Origin: Hypericibacter terrae
Lineage (GTDB): Bacteria; Pseudomonadota; Alphaproteobacteria; Dongiales; Dongiaceae
Direction: 5' to 3'
DNA: 64,000 nt
NCBI RefSeq assembly: GCF_008728855.1
Contig: NZ_CP042906.1
Location: 4,865,001 to 4,929,000, forward strand
Positions 49,035-58,307 of this stretch are shown here, in pieces; the stretch's first letter is position 1, and every line of letters starts with the position of its first letter. The notes under the pieces were generated by a model. The model saw only the letters and a list, made by a program, of their open reading frames with translations, was not told where the DNA came from and made no database searches. A program made the translations under genes and the position numbers.

Positions 49035-49979
49035 TCAGCCGCCCTTGCGGGTCTTGGACAGCGGATGATGGTCCCGGACCAGGGCCTGGCGGCGTTCCCC
49101 GGCGACATGGGTGTAAATCTGCGTGGTGGAGATGTCGGCGTGGCCCAGCAGCTTCTGCAGGCTGCGCAGATCGGCGCCGTGGCCGAGGAGATGGCTGGCG
49201 AAGGCATGGCGCAGCACATGGGGGGAGACGCGGCCCGGATCGATGCCGGCCCTGGCCGCCAGATCCTTGAGCAACTGGGACACGCGCACCCGGGTCAGGT
49301 GCCCGGATTTACCACGCGAGGGAAAGAGCCAGGGCGAGGCCGCCGGCCGGTCGGGCGGCCCCTGCAGGAACTCGCGCCGCCGCGCGAGATAGATCTTGAG
49401 CGTGTCGAGCGCCGGCTCGCTCAGCGGCACCATCCGTTCCTTGCCGCCCTTGCCGCGCACCACCAGCACGCGCTGCTCGCGGGTCACGGAAGCGAGCGGC
49501 AGGCTCACCAGCTCGCTCACGCGCAATCCGGTCGCATAAAGCAGCTCGGCCATGGTGACGAGGCGCGCCCCCTCGGCGCCCGGCAGCTTCGTCGCCGCGT
49601 GGAGGAGCCGCGTCACTTCCTCCTCGCTCAAGACCTTGGGCAAGGGTCGGCCGAGCTTCGGCGTGTCGATCGCCAGGGTCGGATCGTCCTTGCGCCAGCC
49701 TTCGGCCGCGAGGAAGCGGTAGAATTGGCGCAGCGCCGAGAGCCGGCGCGCGGCGGTGCGCGGCGCCATGCCCGCCCCGTCGAGCTGGGCCAGATAGGCG
49801 CGGATCGCATCGGCATCGGCGGTCGCGAGAGTCGACTGGCGCCGCGTCACGAACCCCTGGAAATCCTGAAGGTCGCGCGCATAGGCCATGCGGGTGTTGA
49901 GCGCGGCGTTGCGCTCGGCCGAGAGCATCTCGAGGAAGGCCTCGAGCTCCTTGGTCAGGGGCGGCTCCGGCTTGCGCAA
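49035..49979 (-). CDS. xerD: Tyrosine recombinase XerC/XerD
   Basis: Site-specific recombinase, probably resolving chromosome dimers at dif. The catalytic set is complete: Arg in LLYATGLRVSELVSL, Lys in VRGKGGKERMVPL, HVLRHAFASHLL (His and Arg), LGHADISTTQIYTHV (His and nucleophile Tyr). The N-terminal SAM-like core-binding domain begins LEAFLEMLSAERN. The frame stays open back to 50078, but that part overlaps the upstream gene; a TTG at 49979, 13 bases past the upstream stop, gives 314 residues, the normal length. Start uncertain. XerD rather than XerC is a guess from the motif set. Confidence 0.9.
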   Translation of the reverse strand: MRKPEPPLTKELEAFLEMLSAERNAALNTRMAYARDLQDFQGFVTRRQSTLATADADAIRAYLAQLDGAGMAPRTAARRLSALRQFYRFLAAEGWRKDDPTLAIDTPKLGRPLPKVLSEEEVTRLLHAATKLPGAEGARLVTMAELLYATGLRVSELVSLPLASVTREQRVLVVRGKGGKERMVPLSEPALDTLKIYLARRREFLQGPPDRPAASPWLFPSRGKSGHLTRVRVSQLLKDLAARAGIDPGRVSPHVLRHAFASHLLGHGADLRSLQKLLGHADISTTQIYTHVAGERRQALVRDHHPLSKTRKGG

Positions 49980-49992
49980 ACCCCGACGCCGG

Positions 49993-51939
49993 TCAAATGC
50001 CGTTGGCGATGACGGTTTCGAAGGCAATGGCCCGCGCCTCGCTTTGCAGACCGTTGGCATAGAGGGCTGACAGGACACGGTTGACCACGAGCGGGTGAGC
50101 GCCCGCGGGGCCGGTCGGCCCCATGAGAACCAGGGAGATCAGCACCACCTCGCCATGGCGGCCGGCGGCCGAGGCGGCATCGAGCCGGTTCACCAAGGTC
50201 AGGTCCGGCAAGGTCGTGGAGGCCTGCGCGGTCTCGGCCATCTGGCGCCATTGATCGCCGACCGGCTCGCCCAGGGCCGCAAGAATGGCGAACAGCCGGG
50301 CCGCGCGCAGCGCCGCATCCGGATCGCCGGCCTTTTCCTGGGCCGCGCGCCATTGCTCGACCGCATCGGGCGCCCAGGTCAGCTTCTGGCCCGCACCCGC
50401 GATCTGCGCGAACAGGGCCAGGGTCGGCACCGCATTGCGGGCCTGGGCGTCGGCCTCGGCCCGGTTGCGCGCGATGTTGAGCCAGGCCTGCGCCCGCTCA
50501 TACTGGCCGAGATAATAGAAGACGCGGCCGGCATCGCCCGCGAACCAGGCAAGCTCGGGGGCCGGCATCATCTGCTGCAGCAGGGTCTCGTTGGCCGCGA
50601 CGGCGGTCGGATAGCCGCCGAAACGCCGCGCCATCTCGAGCGCGCGCTGCAGGATCTGCGCGCGATGAGCCGGCTGCTCAGTGCGCAGCGCCCCCTCATA
50701 GAGCTGGGCATGGCCGATCGGCCCGTCATCCTTGTCTTCGGCCGCCAGCAGCGCGTCGATCTGGGTCGGGCTCACATCCTGGCTGCCATAAAGCTGCTTC
50801 ACCAGGTCGATCGGCATGGCCCCTGAGATGAAGGCGGACTCGGCGGCCCCGATCCGCGCCGCCGGTTCGAGCGTATCGTCGGCTGCGAGGCGCGCCTGCA
50901 GCGCCGGCGTGGCACTGGCTGCCCATTCCGGGGGCACGGCGAGATTGGCCTTCTTGATCAGGGCATAGAGCATCGGCGAGGGCGGCAAATCGGGCGGCAG
51001 CTTGGCGCCCTTGGCCCCGCCCAGCGCATCGATCAGCATCACCAGCTTGGGATCGGACTGGCCCTGCTCGCGCAGCATGTCGATGCCGAGCTGCGCCTCC
51101 TTGGTCTGGCCGGTCGCGGCGCGGCAGAGCAGCTGCTGGCGGTTGAGATCGAGATCGGTCGGCATCACCGCCATGTCGGCCGCAGCCTGGGCGCAGGCGC
51201 CGTCGACATCGCCCTTGAGCCACAGCACCTCGCGCCGGAAGGCCGTCAGCGTCGGATCCTTGCTGTTGGCCGGGACCACCGCGAGGAAGGCCTCCATGTC
51301 GGCGAGATTGCCGAGGCGCGTCAGTTGCTCGGCGCGGATCGACATCAGATCGCGATCGGCCTGGCCGGTCGGCGATTCGGCATTGGAGAGAATCAGGCGC
51401 CGGGCCAGCACGCGCATCGCCGGCGACGGGCCCGGCAAGGGAATGCGCGGCAGCAGCGTCTCGACATCGTGGGCCGAGGTGCCCTTCCACATGTCGTAGC
51501 CGAAGCCGCCGGCGTCGGGCTCCAGCGTGCCGGCATAGCTGTTGGAGCTGCCGATCTCCTGCACCTGGATGCCGGAGGGGGCCGTCGGCGCATCCGGCGA
51601 AGCGGGCGCGCCCACCGTCGGCAGGGTGATCGACGGCATCGTGATGGTGGGAGGCGTGACGGTGGGCAGGGTGGGCGCTGTGCTGGTCGGCGCCGTGATC
51701 GCGGGGGTCTCCGGCGCGGTCGGGTCGACCGTGGTCGAGGCGGGCGCCGCCTCCGAGGCGGGCGGCGTGGCGCTGTCGGCCGACGACGCGGCGGCCGGCG
51801 TGGCCGCGGAGGGCGGCAGCAATTGGAGCGGTTGGCCGGTCGAGTCCGCCCGGGCGGCGCTCGCACCCAAACCCAACCCGATCAGCAGGGCGGCCGTAGC
51901 AAGGCCGCAGAGCGAAGAGCTACTGCGCCAGGCGGTCAT
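49993..51939 (-). CDS. Large exported protein of unknown function, helical repeats
   Basis: I do not recognise a named family. The 648-residue chain (ATG 51939) starts with a signal peptide (LCGLATAALLIGLGLGASAARA, about 9-30). Next is a low-complexity Ala/Pro/Thr zone (about 35-130), then about 500 residues of Leu/Ala/Gln-rich helix pairs that look like TPR/HEAT-type solenoids, for example LARRLILSNAESPTGQADRDLMSIRAEQLTRLGN in pieces. It should be periplasmic. Gene order small membrane protein - this gene - xerD points to one operon; it overlaps the small gene by 20 bases and ends 13 bases before the xerD start. Confidence 0.75.
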   Translation of the reverse strand: MTAWRSSSSLCGLATAALLIGLGLGASAARADSTGQPLQLLPPSAATPAAASSADSATPPASEAAPASTTVDPTAPETPAITAPTSTAPTLPTVTPPTITMPSITLPTVGAPASPDAPTAPSGIQVQEIGSSNSYAGTLEPDAGGFGYDMWKGTSAHDVETLLPRIPLPGPSPAMRVLARRLILSNAESPTGQADRDLMSIRAEQLTRLGNLADMEAFLAVVPANSKDPTLTAFRREVLWLKGDVDGACAQAAADMAVMPTDLDLNRQQLLCRAATGQTKEAQLGIDMLREQGQSDPKLVMLIDALGGAKGAKLPPDLPPSPMLYALIKKANLAVPPEWAASATPALQARLAADDTLEPAARIGAAESAFISGAMPIDLVKQLYGSQDVSPTQIDALLAAEDKDDGPIGHAQLYEGALRTEQPAHRAQILQRALEMARRFGGYPTAVAANETLLQQMMPAPELAWFAGDAGRVFYYLGQYERAQAWLNIARNRAEADAQARNAVPTLALFAQIAGAGQKLTWAPDAVEQWRAAQEKAGDPDAALRAARLFAILAALGEPVGDQWRQMAETAQASTTLPDLTLVNRLDAASAAGRHGEVVLISLVLMGPTGPAGAHPLVVNRVLSALYANGLQSEARAIAFETVIANGI

Positions 51940-52060
51940 TCGAGACGGGAACTTCCATATGCTGGGTGGGGGCCGGCAAGGTGATGCTGCCAAGCACCAC
52001 GGCGGCGCCGACGACGCCGACAATCACGAGAGCGAAGAAGATGGCGAGGAGTCGTTTCAT
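51920..52060 (-). CDS. 46-residue single-span membrane protein
   Basis: A short gene found by reading the minus strand upstream of the exported protein. It encodes MKRLLAIFFALVIVGVVGAA as its start, one hydrophobic span (about 4-28), then SITLPAPTQHMEVPVSNDRLAQ. Support: an AAGGG site nine bases before the ATG, a 20-base overlap with the next gene start, and a typical basic-hydrophobic-polar layout. I recall similar tiny proteins with a PAPTQ-like exit at this place in related genomes, but cannot check. It would sit in the inner membrane with its tail in the periplasm, perhaps with the large exported protein. Confidence 0.75.
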   Translation of the reverse strand: MKRLLAIFFALVIVGVVGAAVVLGSITLPAPTQHMEVPVSNDRLAQ

Positions 52061-52308
52061 CGGCTGGTACCCTTAAGCGTGGTGTCGGAACGCAAGCGAG
52101 ATCGGGAACCTGGCAGGCGCTCGGCCGATTGAACCAATCGGCCAGGAAACCCGCAGATTCCAGGGGGGTGCCCGACCCCTGAAGATGCCCAGCCGGGGCA
52201 GGATTGCGACAGGAATAGGGTTTTGTGATAGGGTCCGACTATGGCGAAACTGCGGCGGTTACAAAGGCCGGGCACAGGCGATTCTATTGTGCCGCGGGCG
52301 GGTCGGCA

Positions 52309-52893
52309 ATGAGCGGCGAGATGGTCGTCGATCGGCCGCTCGTGCTGGTCGGGTTGATGGGCGCCGGCAAGAGCTGCATCGGGCGGCGCCTGGCGCAGCG
52401 CCTGCGGCTGCCCTTTGTCGACGCCGATCGCGAGATCGAGCAGGCGGCCGGCTGCAGCATTCCCGAGATCTTCGCCCGCCATGGCGAGCAGGCGTTCCGC
52501 GATGGCGAGCGCCGCGTGATTCTGCGCCTTCTCGAAAGCCCGCCCTTCGTGCTCGCCACCGGCGGCGGTGCCTTCATGGATCCCCGCACCCGGGCCGTCA
52601 TCCGCGAGAAGGCGATCTCGATCTGGCTGCGCGCCGACCTCGATCTGCTGGTGCGACGCACCGGGCGGCGTGGCGACCGGCCGTTGCTGCAAGTCGACGA
52701 TCCCCGCGCCAAGCTGGCCGAGCTGATGACCACCCGCTACCCCATCTATGCCGAGGCCGACCTGACGGTCGACAGCCAGGACGGGCCGCCGGACGCGACG
52801 CTCGAACGCGTCCTGGCCGCGCTGGCCGAGTTCACGCCGTCCTCGGACCGGCAGACCGAAACGGACGAAGGACGCCGGGCCGCCTCCTCATGA
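52309..52893 (+). CDS. aroK: Shikimate kinase
   Basis: Phosphorylates shikimate at O3 in aromatic amino-acid synthesis. The 194 residues hold the P-loop GLMGAGKSCIGRRLA (about 14-28), the shikimate-binding FVDADREIEQAAG (about 36-48), FRDGERRVILRLL, ATGGGAFMDPRTR (about 83-95) and the lid region RRTGRRGDRPLL. Start at ATG 52309 with MSGEMVVDRPLVLVG, the usual head; the open frame reaches back to 52225. Overlaps aroB by four bases (ATGA). Confidence 0.95.
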   Translation: MSGEMVVDRPLVLVGLMGAGKSCIGRRLAQRLRLPFVDADREIEQAAGCSIPEIFARHGEQAFRDGERRVILRLLESPPFVLATGGGAFMDPRTRAVIREKAISIWLRADLDLLVRRTGRRGDRPLLQVDDPRAKLAELMTTRYPIYAEADLTVDSQDGPPDATLERVLAALAEFTPSSDRQTETDEGRRAASS

Positions 52894-54029
52894 GCAGTGT
52901 CTCCTCTTCCGCCCCGGTAAGCGAGATCGGCCGTGTGGCGGTCGATCTCGGCCCGCGCAGCTATGACATCCTGGTCGGCGGCGGATTGATCGCACGCGCC
53001 GGCGGCCTGATCGCGCCGCGGCTGAAGGATCGCCGCGCGCTCATCGTCACCGACGCCACGGTCGCGCGCTTCTATCTCGACGAGCTGGCGCGCAGCCTCG
53101 AGGCCGCCGGCATCCGCCAGGAATCGATCGTGCTGCCGCCGGGCGAGGCAACCAAGGATTTCCGGCATCTGGAAGATCTCGCCAACCGGCTGCTGCAGGC
53201 GCGGATCGAGCGCGGCAGCATGATCCTGGCGCTGGGCGGCGGCGTGATCGGCGACCTCACCGGCTTTGCCGCCAGCATCGTGCTGCGCGGCATCGATTTC
53301 ATCCAGATCCCGACGACCCTGCTGGCCCAGGTGGACAGCTCGGTCGGCGGCAAGACCGGCATCAATACCGCCCAGGGCAAGAACCTGGTCGGCAGCTTCT
53401 ATCAGCCGCGCCTGGTGCTGGCCGACATCGACGCGCTCGACACGCTGCCGCGCCGCGAGCTCCTGGCCGGCTATGCCGAGGTGGTGAAGTACGGCCTGAT
53501 CAACGACCCGGCCTTCTTCACCTGGCTCGAAACCCATGGCGCCGACCTCGTCGACGGCGACGGGGCCGCGCGCCGCCATGCCGTCATGACCAGCTGCGCC
53601 GCCAAGGCCGCGGTGGTCGCGGCCGACGAGCGCGAAGCCGATCAGCGCGCGCTGCTCAATCTGGGCCACACCTTCGGCCATGCGCTCGAAGCCGAATGCG
53701 GCTATACGGGCGAGCTGCTGCATGGCGAGGCGGTGGCGATCGGCATGGTGATGGCGTTCGAGCTCTCGGCCATGCTGGGCCTCGGGCCCAGCGAGGATGC
53801 GGCCCGGGTCGCGCGCCACCTGGCCTCGGTCGGGCTTCCGACCTCGCCCGCCGCGATCGGCCGCGGCTTCGATGCGAGCCGCCTGGTGCATCACATGCGC
53901 CAGGACAAGAAGGTCAAGGACGGCCGCCTCACCTTCGTCCTCGCGCGCGGCATCGGTCGCGCCTTCCTCTCGCGCGACGTGGAAATGGGTCAGGTCGAGG
54001 CGCTGCTCGAACGATCGCTGGCCGCCTGA
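52890..54029 (+). CDS. aroB: 3-dehydroquinate synthase
   Basis: NAD- and metal-dependent cyclase that makes 3-dehydroquinate from DAHP. From ATG 52890 the chain is 379 residues. Visible: LALGGGVIGDLTGFAAS (about 115-131), FIQIPTTLLAQVDSSVGGKTGIN (about 137-159 in pieces), YAEVVKYGLINDPAFF with a metal Glu, LNLGHTFGHALEAECGY and LLHGEAVAIGMV with the metal His residues. Coupled to aroK by the ATGA overlap, the standard aroKB pair. Confidence 0.97.
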   Translation: MSSVSSSAPVSEIGRVAVDLGPRSYDILVGGGLIARAGGLIAPRLKDRRALIVTDATVARFYLDELARSLEAAGIRQESIVLPPGEATKDFRHLEDLANRLLQARIERGSMILALGGGVIGDLTGFAASIVLRGIDFIQIPTTLLAQVDSSVGGKTGINTAQGKNLVGSFYQPRLVLADIDALDTLPRRELLAGYAEVVKYGLINDPAFFTWLETHGADLVDGDGAARRHAVMTSCAAKAAVVAADEREADQRALLNLGHTFGHALEAECGYTGELLHGEAVAIGMVMAFELSAMLGLGPSEDAARVARHLASVGLPTSPAAIGRGFDASRLVHHMRQDKKVKDGRLTFVLARGIGRAFLSRDVEMGQVEALLERSLAA

Positions 54030-54065
54030 TGGAAGGCCGCGAACCGCGGTAAGGATACGGGCCGA

Positions 54066-55373
54066 ATGTACGGCGCAATTGTCATCATCCTGTTCCTGCT
54101 CTGCTGCTCGGCCTTCTTCGCCGGGGCCGAAACGGCGCTGACCGCGGCGTCGCGCCCCCGCATGCATGCGCTGGCGCAGCAGAACAACCGCCGGGCCCGC
54201 ATCGTCAACGATCTGCGCATGCGCATGGAGCAGGTCATTGCCGCCCTGCTGCTCGGCAACAACCTGGTCAACATCACCGCATCGGCGCTGGCGACCAGCG
54301 TGCTGATCGCGATGTTCGGCGAGCATGGCGTGATCTATGCGACGGCGGGCATGACGGTTCTGGTCGTCCTGTTCGGCGAAGTGCTGCCCAAGACGATCGC
54401 CATCAACAACCCCGACCGGACCGCGCTTGCCGTCGCTCCCCTGATGCGGGCCTTCATCCTCGTGGTCACGCCCTTCACCAAGCTCATCGGCTGGATGGTG
54501 CGCGGCACGCTGATGCTGTTCGGCGCGCGGATCGTGACCGAGCTGGGACGGGAGCAGACCGAGGAGGAGCTGCGCGGCGCCATCGACCTCCATACCGAGA
54601 CGGCGAAGCACACGGAAACCTCGACCGAGATCCGCGAAGCCGGCGCCATGATGCATTCGATCCTCGACCTCAACGAGGTGATGGTGCTGGACATCATGAT
54701 CCATCGCCAGAACGTCACCATGGTCGATGCCGAGCAGCCGCCCTCCGAGACGGTGGCCCAGGTGCTGGCGAGCCCGCACACGCGCATTCCCATCTATCAG
54801 GGCAACCCCGACAACATCGTCGGCGTGCTCCATGCCAAAGCGCTGTTGCGCGCGGTGCGCGCCCAGAACCAGCCGACCGACACGCTCGACATCCGCGCCA
54901 TCGCGGCCAAGCCATGGTTCATCCCCAGCACCACGACGCTGCTGGCGCAGCTGCGCGCCTTCCGCGAACGGCGCGAGCATTTCGCGCTGGTGGTCGACGA
55001 ATATGGCGCGCTGCTCGGCATCGTCACGCTCGAGGACATCCTCGAGGAGATCGTGGGCGAGATCGACGACGAGCATGACGTGCGCGTGCGCGGCACCCGC
55101 CGGGCGGCCGACGGCAGCATCGACGTCGAAGGCCAGGTGACGATCCGCGACCTCAACCGCCAGTTCGGCTGGCGTCTGCCCGACGAGGACGCCTCGACCA
55201 TCGCCGGCCTGGTGTTGCACGAGGCCCGCCGGATTCCCGAGGTGGGGCAGATCTTCATGTTCCACGGCTTCCGCTTCGAGGTGCTGGAGCGCCATCGCAA
55301 CCGGATCAAGCGGGTGCGGATCCGGCCGCTCGAGCCCGCCAGCGAGCCCCCGTCGCTGGCCGCGACGGCGTAA
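54066..55373 (+). CDS. HlyC/CorC family transporter (DUF21-CBS-CorC)
   Basis: Membrane protein of the CNNM/CorC class linked to magnesium or cobalt efflux. The 435 residues begin with a DUF21 membrane domain of about four spans (VIILFLLCCSAFFAGAETALTAASRPRMH; LLGNNLVNITASALATSVLIAMFG; GMTVLVVLFGEVLPKTIAI), then two CBS domains (LDIMIHRQNVTMVDA; FALVVDEYGALLGIVTLEDILEEIVGEI, given in pieces here) and a C-terminal CorC_HlyC domain (DASTIAGLVLHEARRIPEVGQ). It trails aroKB by 36 bases, an order common in Rhodospirillales. Confidence 0.93.
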   Translation: MYGAIVIILFLLCCSAFFAGAETALTAASRPRMHALAQQNNRRARIVNDLRMRMEQVIAALLLGNNLVNITASALATSVLIAMFGEHGVIYATAGMTVLVVLFGEVLPKTIAINNPDRTALAVAPLMRAFILVVTPFTKLIGWMVRGTLMLFGARIVTELGREQTEEELRGAIDLHTETAKHTETSTEIREAGAMMHSILDLNEVMVLDIMIHRQNVTMVDAEQPPSETVAQVLASPHTRIPIYQGNPDNIVGVLHAKALLRAVRAQNQPTDTLDIRAIAAKPWFIPSTTTLLAQLRAFRERREHFALVVDEYGALLGIVTLEDILEEIVGEIDDEHDVRVRGTRRAADGSIDVEGQVTIRDLNRQFGWRLPDEDASTIAGLVLHEARRIPEVGQIFMFHGFRFEVLERHRNRIKRVRIRPLEPASEPPSLAATA

Positions 55374-55492
55374 TTCGCAGCGCTGTTCCCGCGTTCCTGC
55401 ATTTGACCGGCCCCGCGTCCGGCCGCTAGCGTTGCCGCCAAGCTTGGCGAGGCCGTGGCCCCGCCGCCCTTTCAGTCCCGAAGGTTCGCCCC

Positions 55493-56029
55493 ATGCCTCT
55501 CTCTGCACCGGTTCCGCGCAAGCATCTCCATACGCGCCGCTACGAGTTCTGCGGCTATGAGCGCGAGGACGGGCTGTGGGACATCGAGGGGCATATCACC
55601 GACACGAAGACCTATGGGTTCGCCAACGAGTTTCGCGGCGAGATCCAGCCGGGCGACCCGATCCACGACATGTGGGTCCGGCTGACGCTGGACGACACGC
55701 TGACGGTCACCGATATCGAGGTGACGAGCGACGCGGGCCCCTATCGGATCTGCCCCGACATCGTGCCGAACTTCCAGGTCATGAAGGGCGAGCGCATCAA
55801 GCCGGGCTGGCATCTGCGCCTCAAGGAGCTGCTCGGCGGCGTCAGGGGCTGCACCCATATCGTCGAGATGATGGGCTCGATGGGCACGGTCGCTTATCAG
55901 ACGATGTATTGGCGCCGCAAGCGCAGCACCGGCGAGAAGTCGCCGCCGCCGATCAACACCTGCCACGCCTTCGCCGCGGACGGCGAAGTCGTGAAGCGCT
56001 TCTGGCCGGATTACTATCGCGGCGAGTAA
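55493..56029 (+). CDS. DUF2889 domain-containing protein
   Basis: A 178-residue cytosolic protein of the DUF2889 family, function unknown. Family marks: HTRRYEFCGYEREDGLWDIE (about 12-31), GHITDTKTYGF, GDPIHDMWVRLTLDDTL, ICPDIVPNF, GGVRGCTHIVEMM (about 115-127) and the late INTCHAFAADGEVVKRFWPD. Relatives sometimes lie in aromatic or amino-acid degradation clusters, which does not apply here. It has its own 119-base upstream region. Confidence 0.85.
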   Translation: MPLSAPVPRKHLHTRRYEFCGYEREDGLWDIEGHITDTKTYGFANEFRGEIQPGDPIHDMWVRLTLDDTLTVTDIEVTSDAGPYRICPDIVPNFQVMKGERIKPGWHLRLKELLGGVRGCTHIVEMMGSMGTVAYQTMYWRRKRSTGEKSPPPINTCHAFAADGEVVKRFWPDYYRGE

Positions 56030-56053
56030 ACGCGCGCGCCGGCCGCGGCAGCT

Positions 56054-56356
56054 TCAGAGCGTGCCGTTGCGCGAACCTCGGCTGGCGGCACGGCCATGGC
56101 CCGCACCGCGATGGCCGGCCTCGGTCGACGCGCCGCGGAAATAGCGCAGCACGAACAACCTGACCGCGGCGGTCAGATTCGCGGCGGCGCGGCGGCCCTT
56201 GATCCGTTCGCACAACGCGCTCAATGACGAGCGCTCGCGCGTGACGATCTCATCGAGCGCATCCCAGAATTCGGGTTCGAGACGGAGACTGGTGCGTCGG
56301 CCGGCGAGCTTGATATTGCGCACCTGTGGCCGGCGTCGCGACAAGTCGATTGTCAT
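56054..56356 (-). CDS. Ribbon-helix-helix domain protein
   Basis: A 100-residue putative DNA-binding protein of the RHH_4 type. The core is VRNIKLAGRRTSLRLEPEFW (about 12-31, beta strand and first helix), DALDEIVTRERSSLSALCERI and LTAAVRLFVLRYFR. The last 25 residues are a Gly/Arg/Ala tail of low complexity. These proteins are short, stand alone and have no known target. It converges on the DUF2889 gene with 24 bases between. Confidence 0.85.
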   Translation of the reverse strand: MTIDLSRRRPQVRNIKLAGRRTSLRLEPEFWDALDEIVTRERSSLSALCERIKGRRAAANLTAAVRLFVLRYFRGASTEAGHRGAGHGRAASRGSRNGTL

Positions 56357-56692
56357 GGATGTATTTTTTGATTTGTGATGAAGCCCCGCCAGACAATCTA
56401 CAACCCAGCAAAAGATCGACCAAACGATTTCTTGTCATGGTTGTTGCGCTGCACTCGCGATGCGTGCGAGCGGATCGCGGGATCACGCAAGCATCATCGT
56501 TCGCCCCTGTCGACAATCCATTTGGGGATTGGCGTCGATTGCGATCGATCCGTACCAGGCCTCGCCATCGCCAGAATGAGATTGGCCAAAACGAGATTGG
56601 ATGATCAATCAAAGAAAAAATCCACGGCGCCACACCACCGGCGATTGGCCCTCTCGTGACAGCCCTGCCAGTTCGAATTTCCGTGGGAGTTT
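56357..56692. other. Intergenic region, no gene supported
   Basis: These 336 bases are less GC-rich than the flanks and contain AT-rich patches just upstream of the ribbon-helix-helix gene (ATGTATTTTTTGATTTG near 56358), likely its promoter. The open frames here are short, lack ribosome sites and show no family pattern. Confidence 0.5.
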
Positions 56693-56998
56693 CTATGGCT
56701 TCGGCGCTCGCTCGCCGGGTGCCGTCAGGCTCAGCGACAGCGCATGCACCGGTTCAGCGAGTTCGGAGGCCAGGACCGCATGGACGCGGCGCTGCCGTTC
56801 GACACGCGACAATCCCATGAAGGAAGCGGCTTCGATCTCGACGCGGAAATGACTTTCGCCGCCGGCGCGAGCCCCGGCATGACCGGCATGGAGACCGGAT
56901 TCGTCGATGATCTTCAGATGGGTCGGATGGAGCGCCTGGCGCAGCTTGGTCTCGATCGCCAGGGCCACGGGCCTGTCCGCCGCTTGCTTGTCCGACAT
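56693..56998 (-). CDS. bolA: BolA family protein
   Basis: Partner of monothiol glutaredoxins in iron-sulfur and iron sensing, also a transcription modulator. From the ATG at 56998 (AGGAAGAG ribosome site) the chain is 101 residues. The BolA fold is seen in IETKLRQALHPTHLKIIDESGLHAGHAG (about 15-42), SHFRVEIEAASFMGLSRVERQRRVHAVLASEL and PVHALSLSLTAP. The conserved His residues of the metal-binding loop are present. The grx gene in this window (grxC) is dithiol, so its true partner is elsewhere. Confidence 0.93.
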   Translation of the reverse strand: MSDKQAADRPVALAIETKLRQALHPTHLKIIDESGLHAGHAGARAGGESHFRVEIEAASFMGLSRVERQRRVHAVLASELAEPVHALSLSLTAPGERAPKP

Positions 56999-57124
56999 CT
57001 CATCTCTTCCTGTGTGCCAATGGCCGTTGCGGTGAGAATATCCGGATAGGCTCGGCAACCGAACGGCCTGGGATTTCGATCTTCGCGGCTTTACCCTCGG
57101 GTTCCGAGCGAATCAACCCTGGCG

Positions 57125-58099
57125 ATGACGCGGTCGCCACGCGTCACCGATTCCGGGTTCGGGGGAAAGGCTTCGCCTGTGACCGTCACCTCTGCCGCCA
57201 GCGAGCCCGGCGACCGCCGCGGCGCCTTTCTCCTGCTGGGCGCGATCATCCTGGTCTGGGGCATCAACTGGCCGGTCATGAAGGTCGGGCTCGGATCGAT
57301 CCCGCCCTTCTGGTTCGGCGGGCTGCGATTGCTGCTGGGCTCGATCTCGCTCTTTCTGGTCGCAGCGTTCCGCGGCCGGCTGACTCTGCCGGCGCTGGCC
57401 GACTGGCCGGTGGTCGCCACCGTCGGGCTGGTGCAGATGGCGGGCTTCCTCGCCCTGGTGAACATCGCCCTGCTCCATGTGCCCGCCGGCCGCTCGGCGG
57501 TGCTTTGCTACACGACACCGCTCTGGGTGGCGCCGGGGGCCGCCCTGTTCCTCGGCGAGACGCTGAGCCGGCGCAAGCTCGCCGGTCTGGCACTGGGGCT
57601 GGCCGGCCTCCTCATCCTGTTCGAGCCCGGCAGCTTCGACTGGTCCAACCGCCCCCTGCTCCTCGGCAATGCCTTCCTGCTTGGCGCGGCGCTGCTCTGG
57701 GCCCTCACCATCCTCCATATCCGCGGCCATCGCTGGCACGGCTCGGCCCTCGATCTGGCGCCCTGGCAGCAGCTGACCGGCGCCCTGCCCCTGCTGGCGG
57801 TGGCATTCCTGGTCGAGGGCGGCCCCGACGCGATCGACTGGAAATGGAGCACCCTGCTAGTGCTCGCCTATAACGGCCCGATCGCCTCGGGCTTCGCCTA
57901 CTGGGCCGCCGTCGCGGTGACGCGCCGTCTCCCTGCTCTGACGAGTTCCTTGGCTTTCCTGGCGGTGCCGGTCATGGGCTTGACCGCGTCGGCCGTGGCG
58001 CTGGGGGAACATCCGCAGCCGGCCTTGCTGCTCGGTTTTCTCCTGATCCTGATCGGGCTCGTGCTGGTCGAATACAAGCCGCGCAAGCCGGCCGCATAA
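57125..58099 (+). CDS. EamA/DMT family transporter
   Basis: Inner-membrane permease of the drug/metabolite superfamily, 324 residues. Ten hydrophobic spans in two EamA halves can be traced, beginning LLLGAIILVWGINWPVMKVGL (about 36-56) and with the second half from LGNAFLLGAALLWALTILHI. The motif WGxNWPxMK-like head is typical. The first 30 residues are polar and may be too long; a GTG at 57179 is an alternative start. Substrate unknown, possibly amino acids or other metabolites. Its C-terminus EYKPRKP is basic, as expected on the cytosolic side. Confidence 0.9.
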   Translation: MTRSPRVTDSGFGGKASPVTVTSAASEPGDRRGAFLLLGAIILVWGINWPVMKVGLGSIPPFWFGGLRLLLGSISLFLVAAFRGRLTLPALADWPVVATVGLVQMAGFLALVNIALLHVPAGRSAVLCYTTPLWVAPGAALFLGETLSRRKLAGLALGLAGLLILFEPGSFDWSNRPLLLGNAFLLGAALLWALTILHIRGHRWHGSALDLAPWQQLTGALPLLAVAFLVEGGPDAIDWKWSTLLVLAYNGPIASGFAYWAAVAVTRRLPALTSSLAFLAVPVMGLTASAVALGEHPQPALLLGFLLILIGLVLVEYKPRKPAA

Positions 58100-58307
58100 C
58101 CGGCGAGGCAGGCCGCCTGATTCGAGCCGGATTTCCGCCGCCCGGATCTTTGCCGCCCGGATCTTTGCCGCAATGTCACCGCAACAATCCCGTCCTTAAC
58201 GGCGTGGCAATCGGCCTCAGGCTTGAATGGCGGCTGTCCGCGATCTTCCGGGAGGCCCCCCATGGGGTCGGCTTGCAAGCCCGCCAGGGGCTGCCCATAC
58301 TCTCTTG

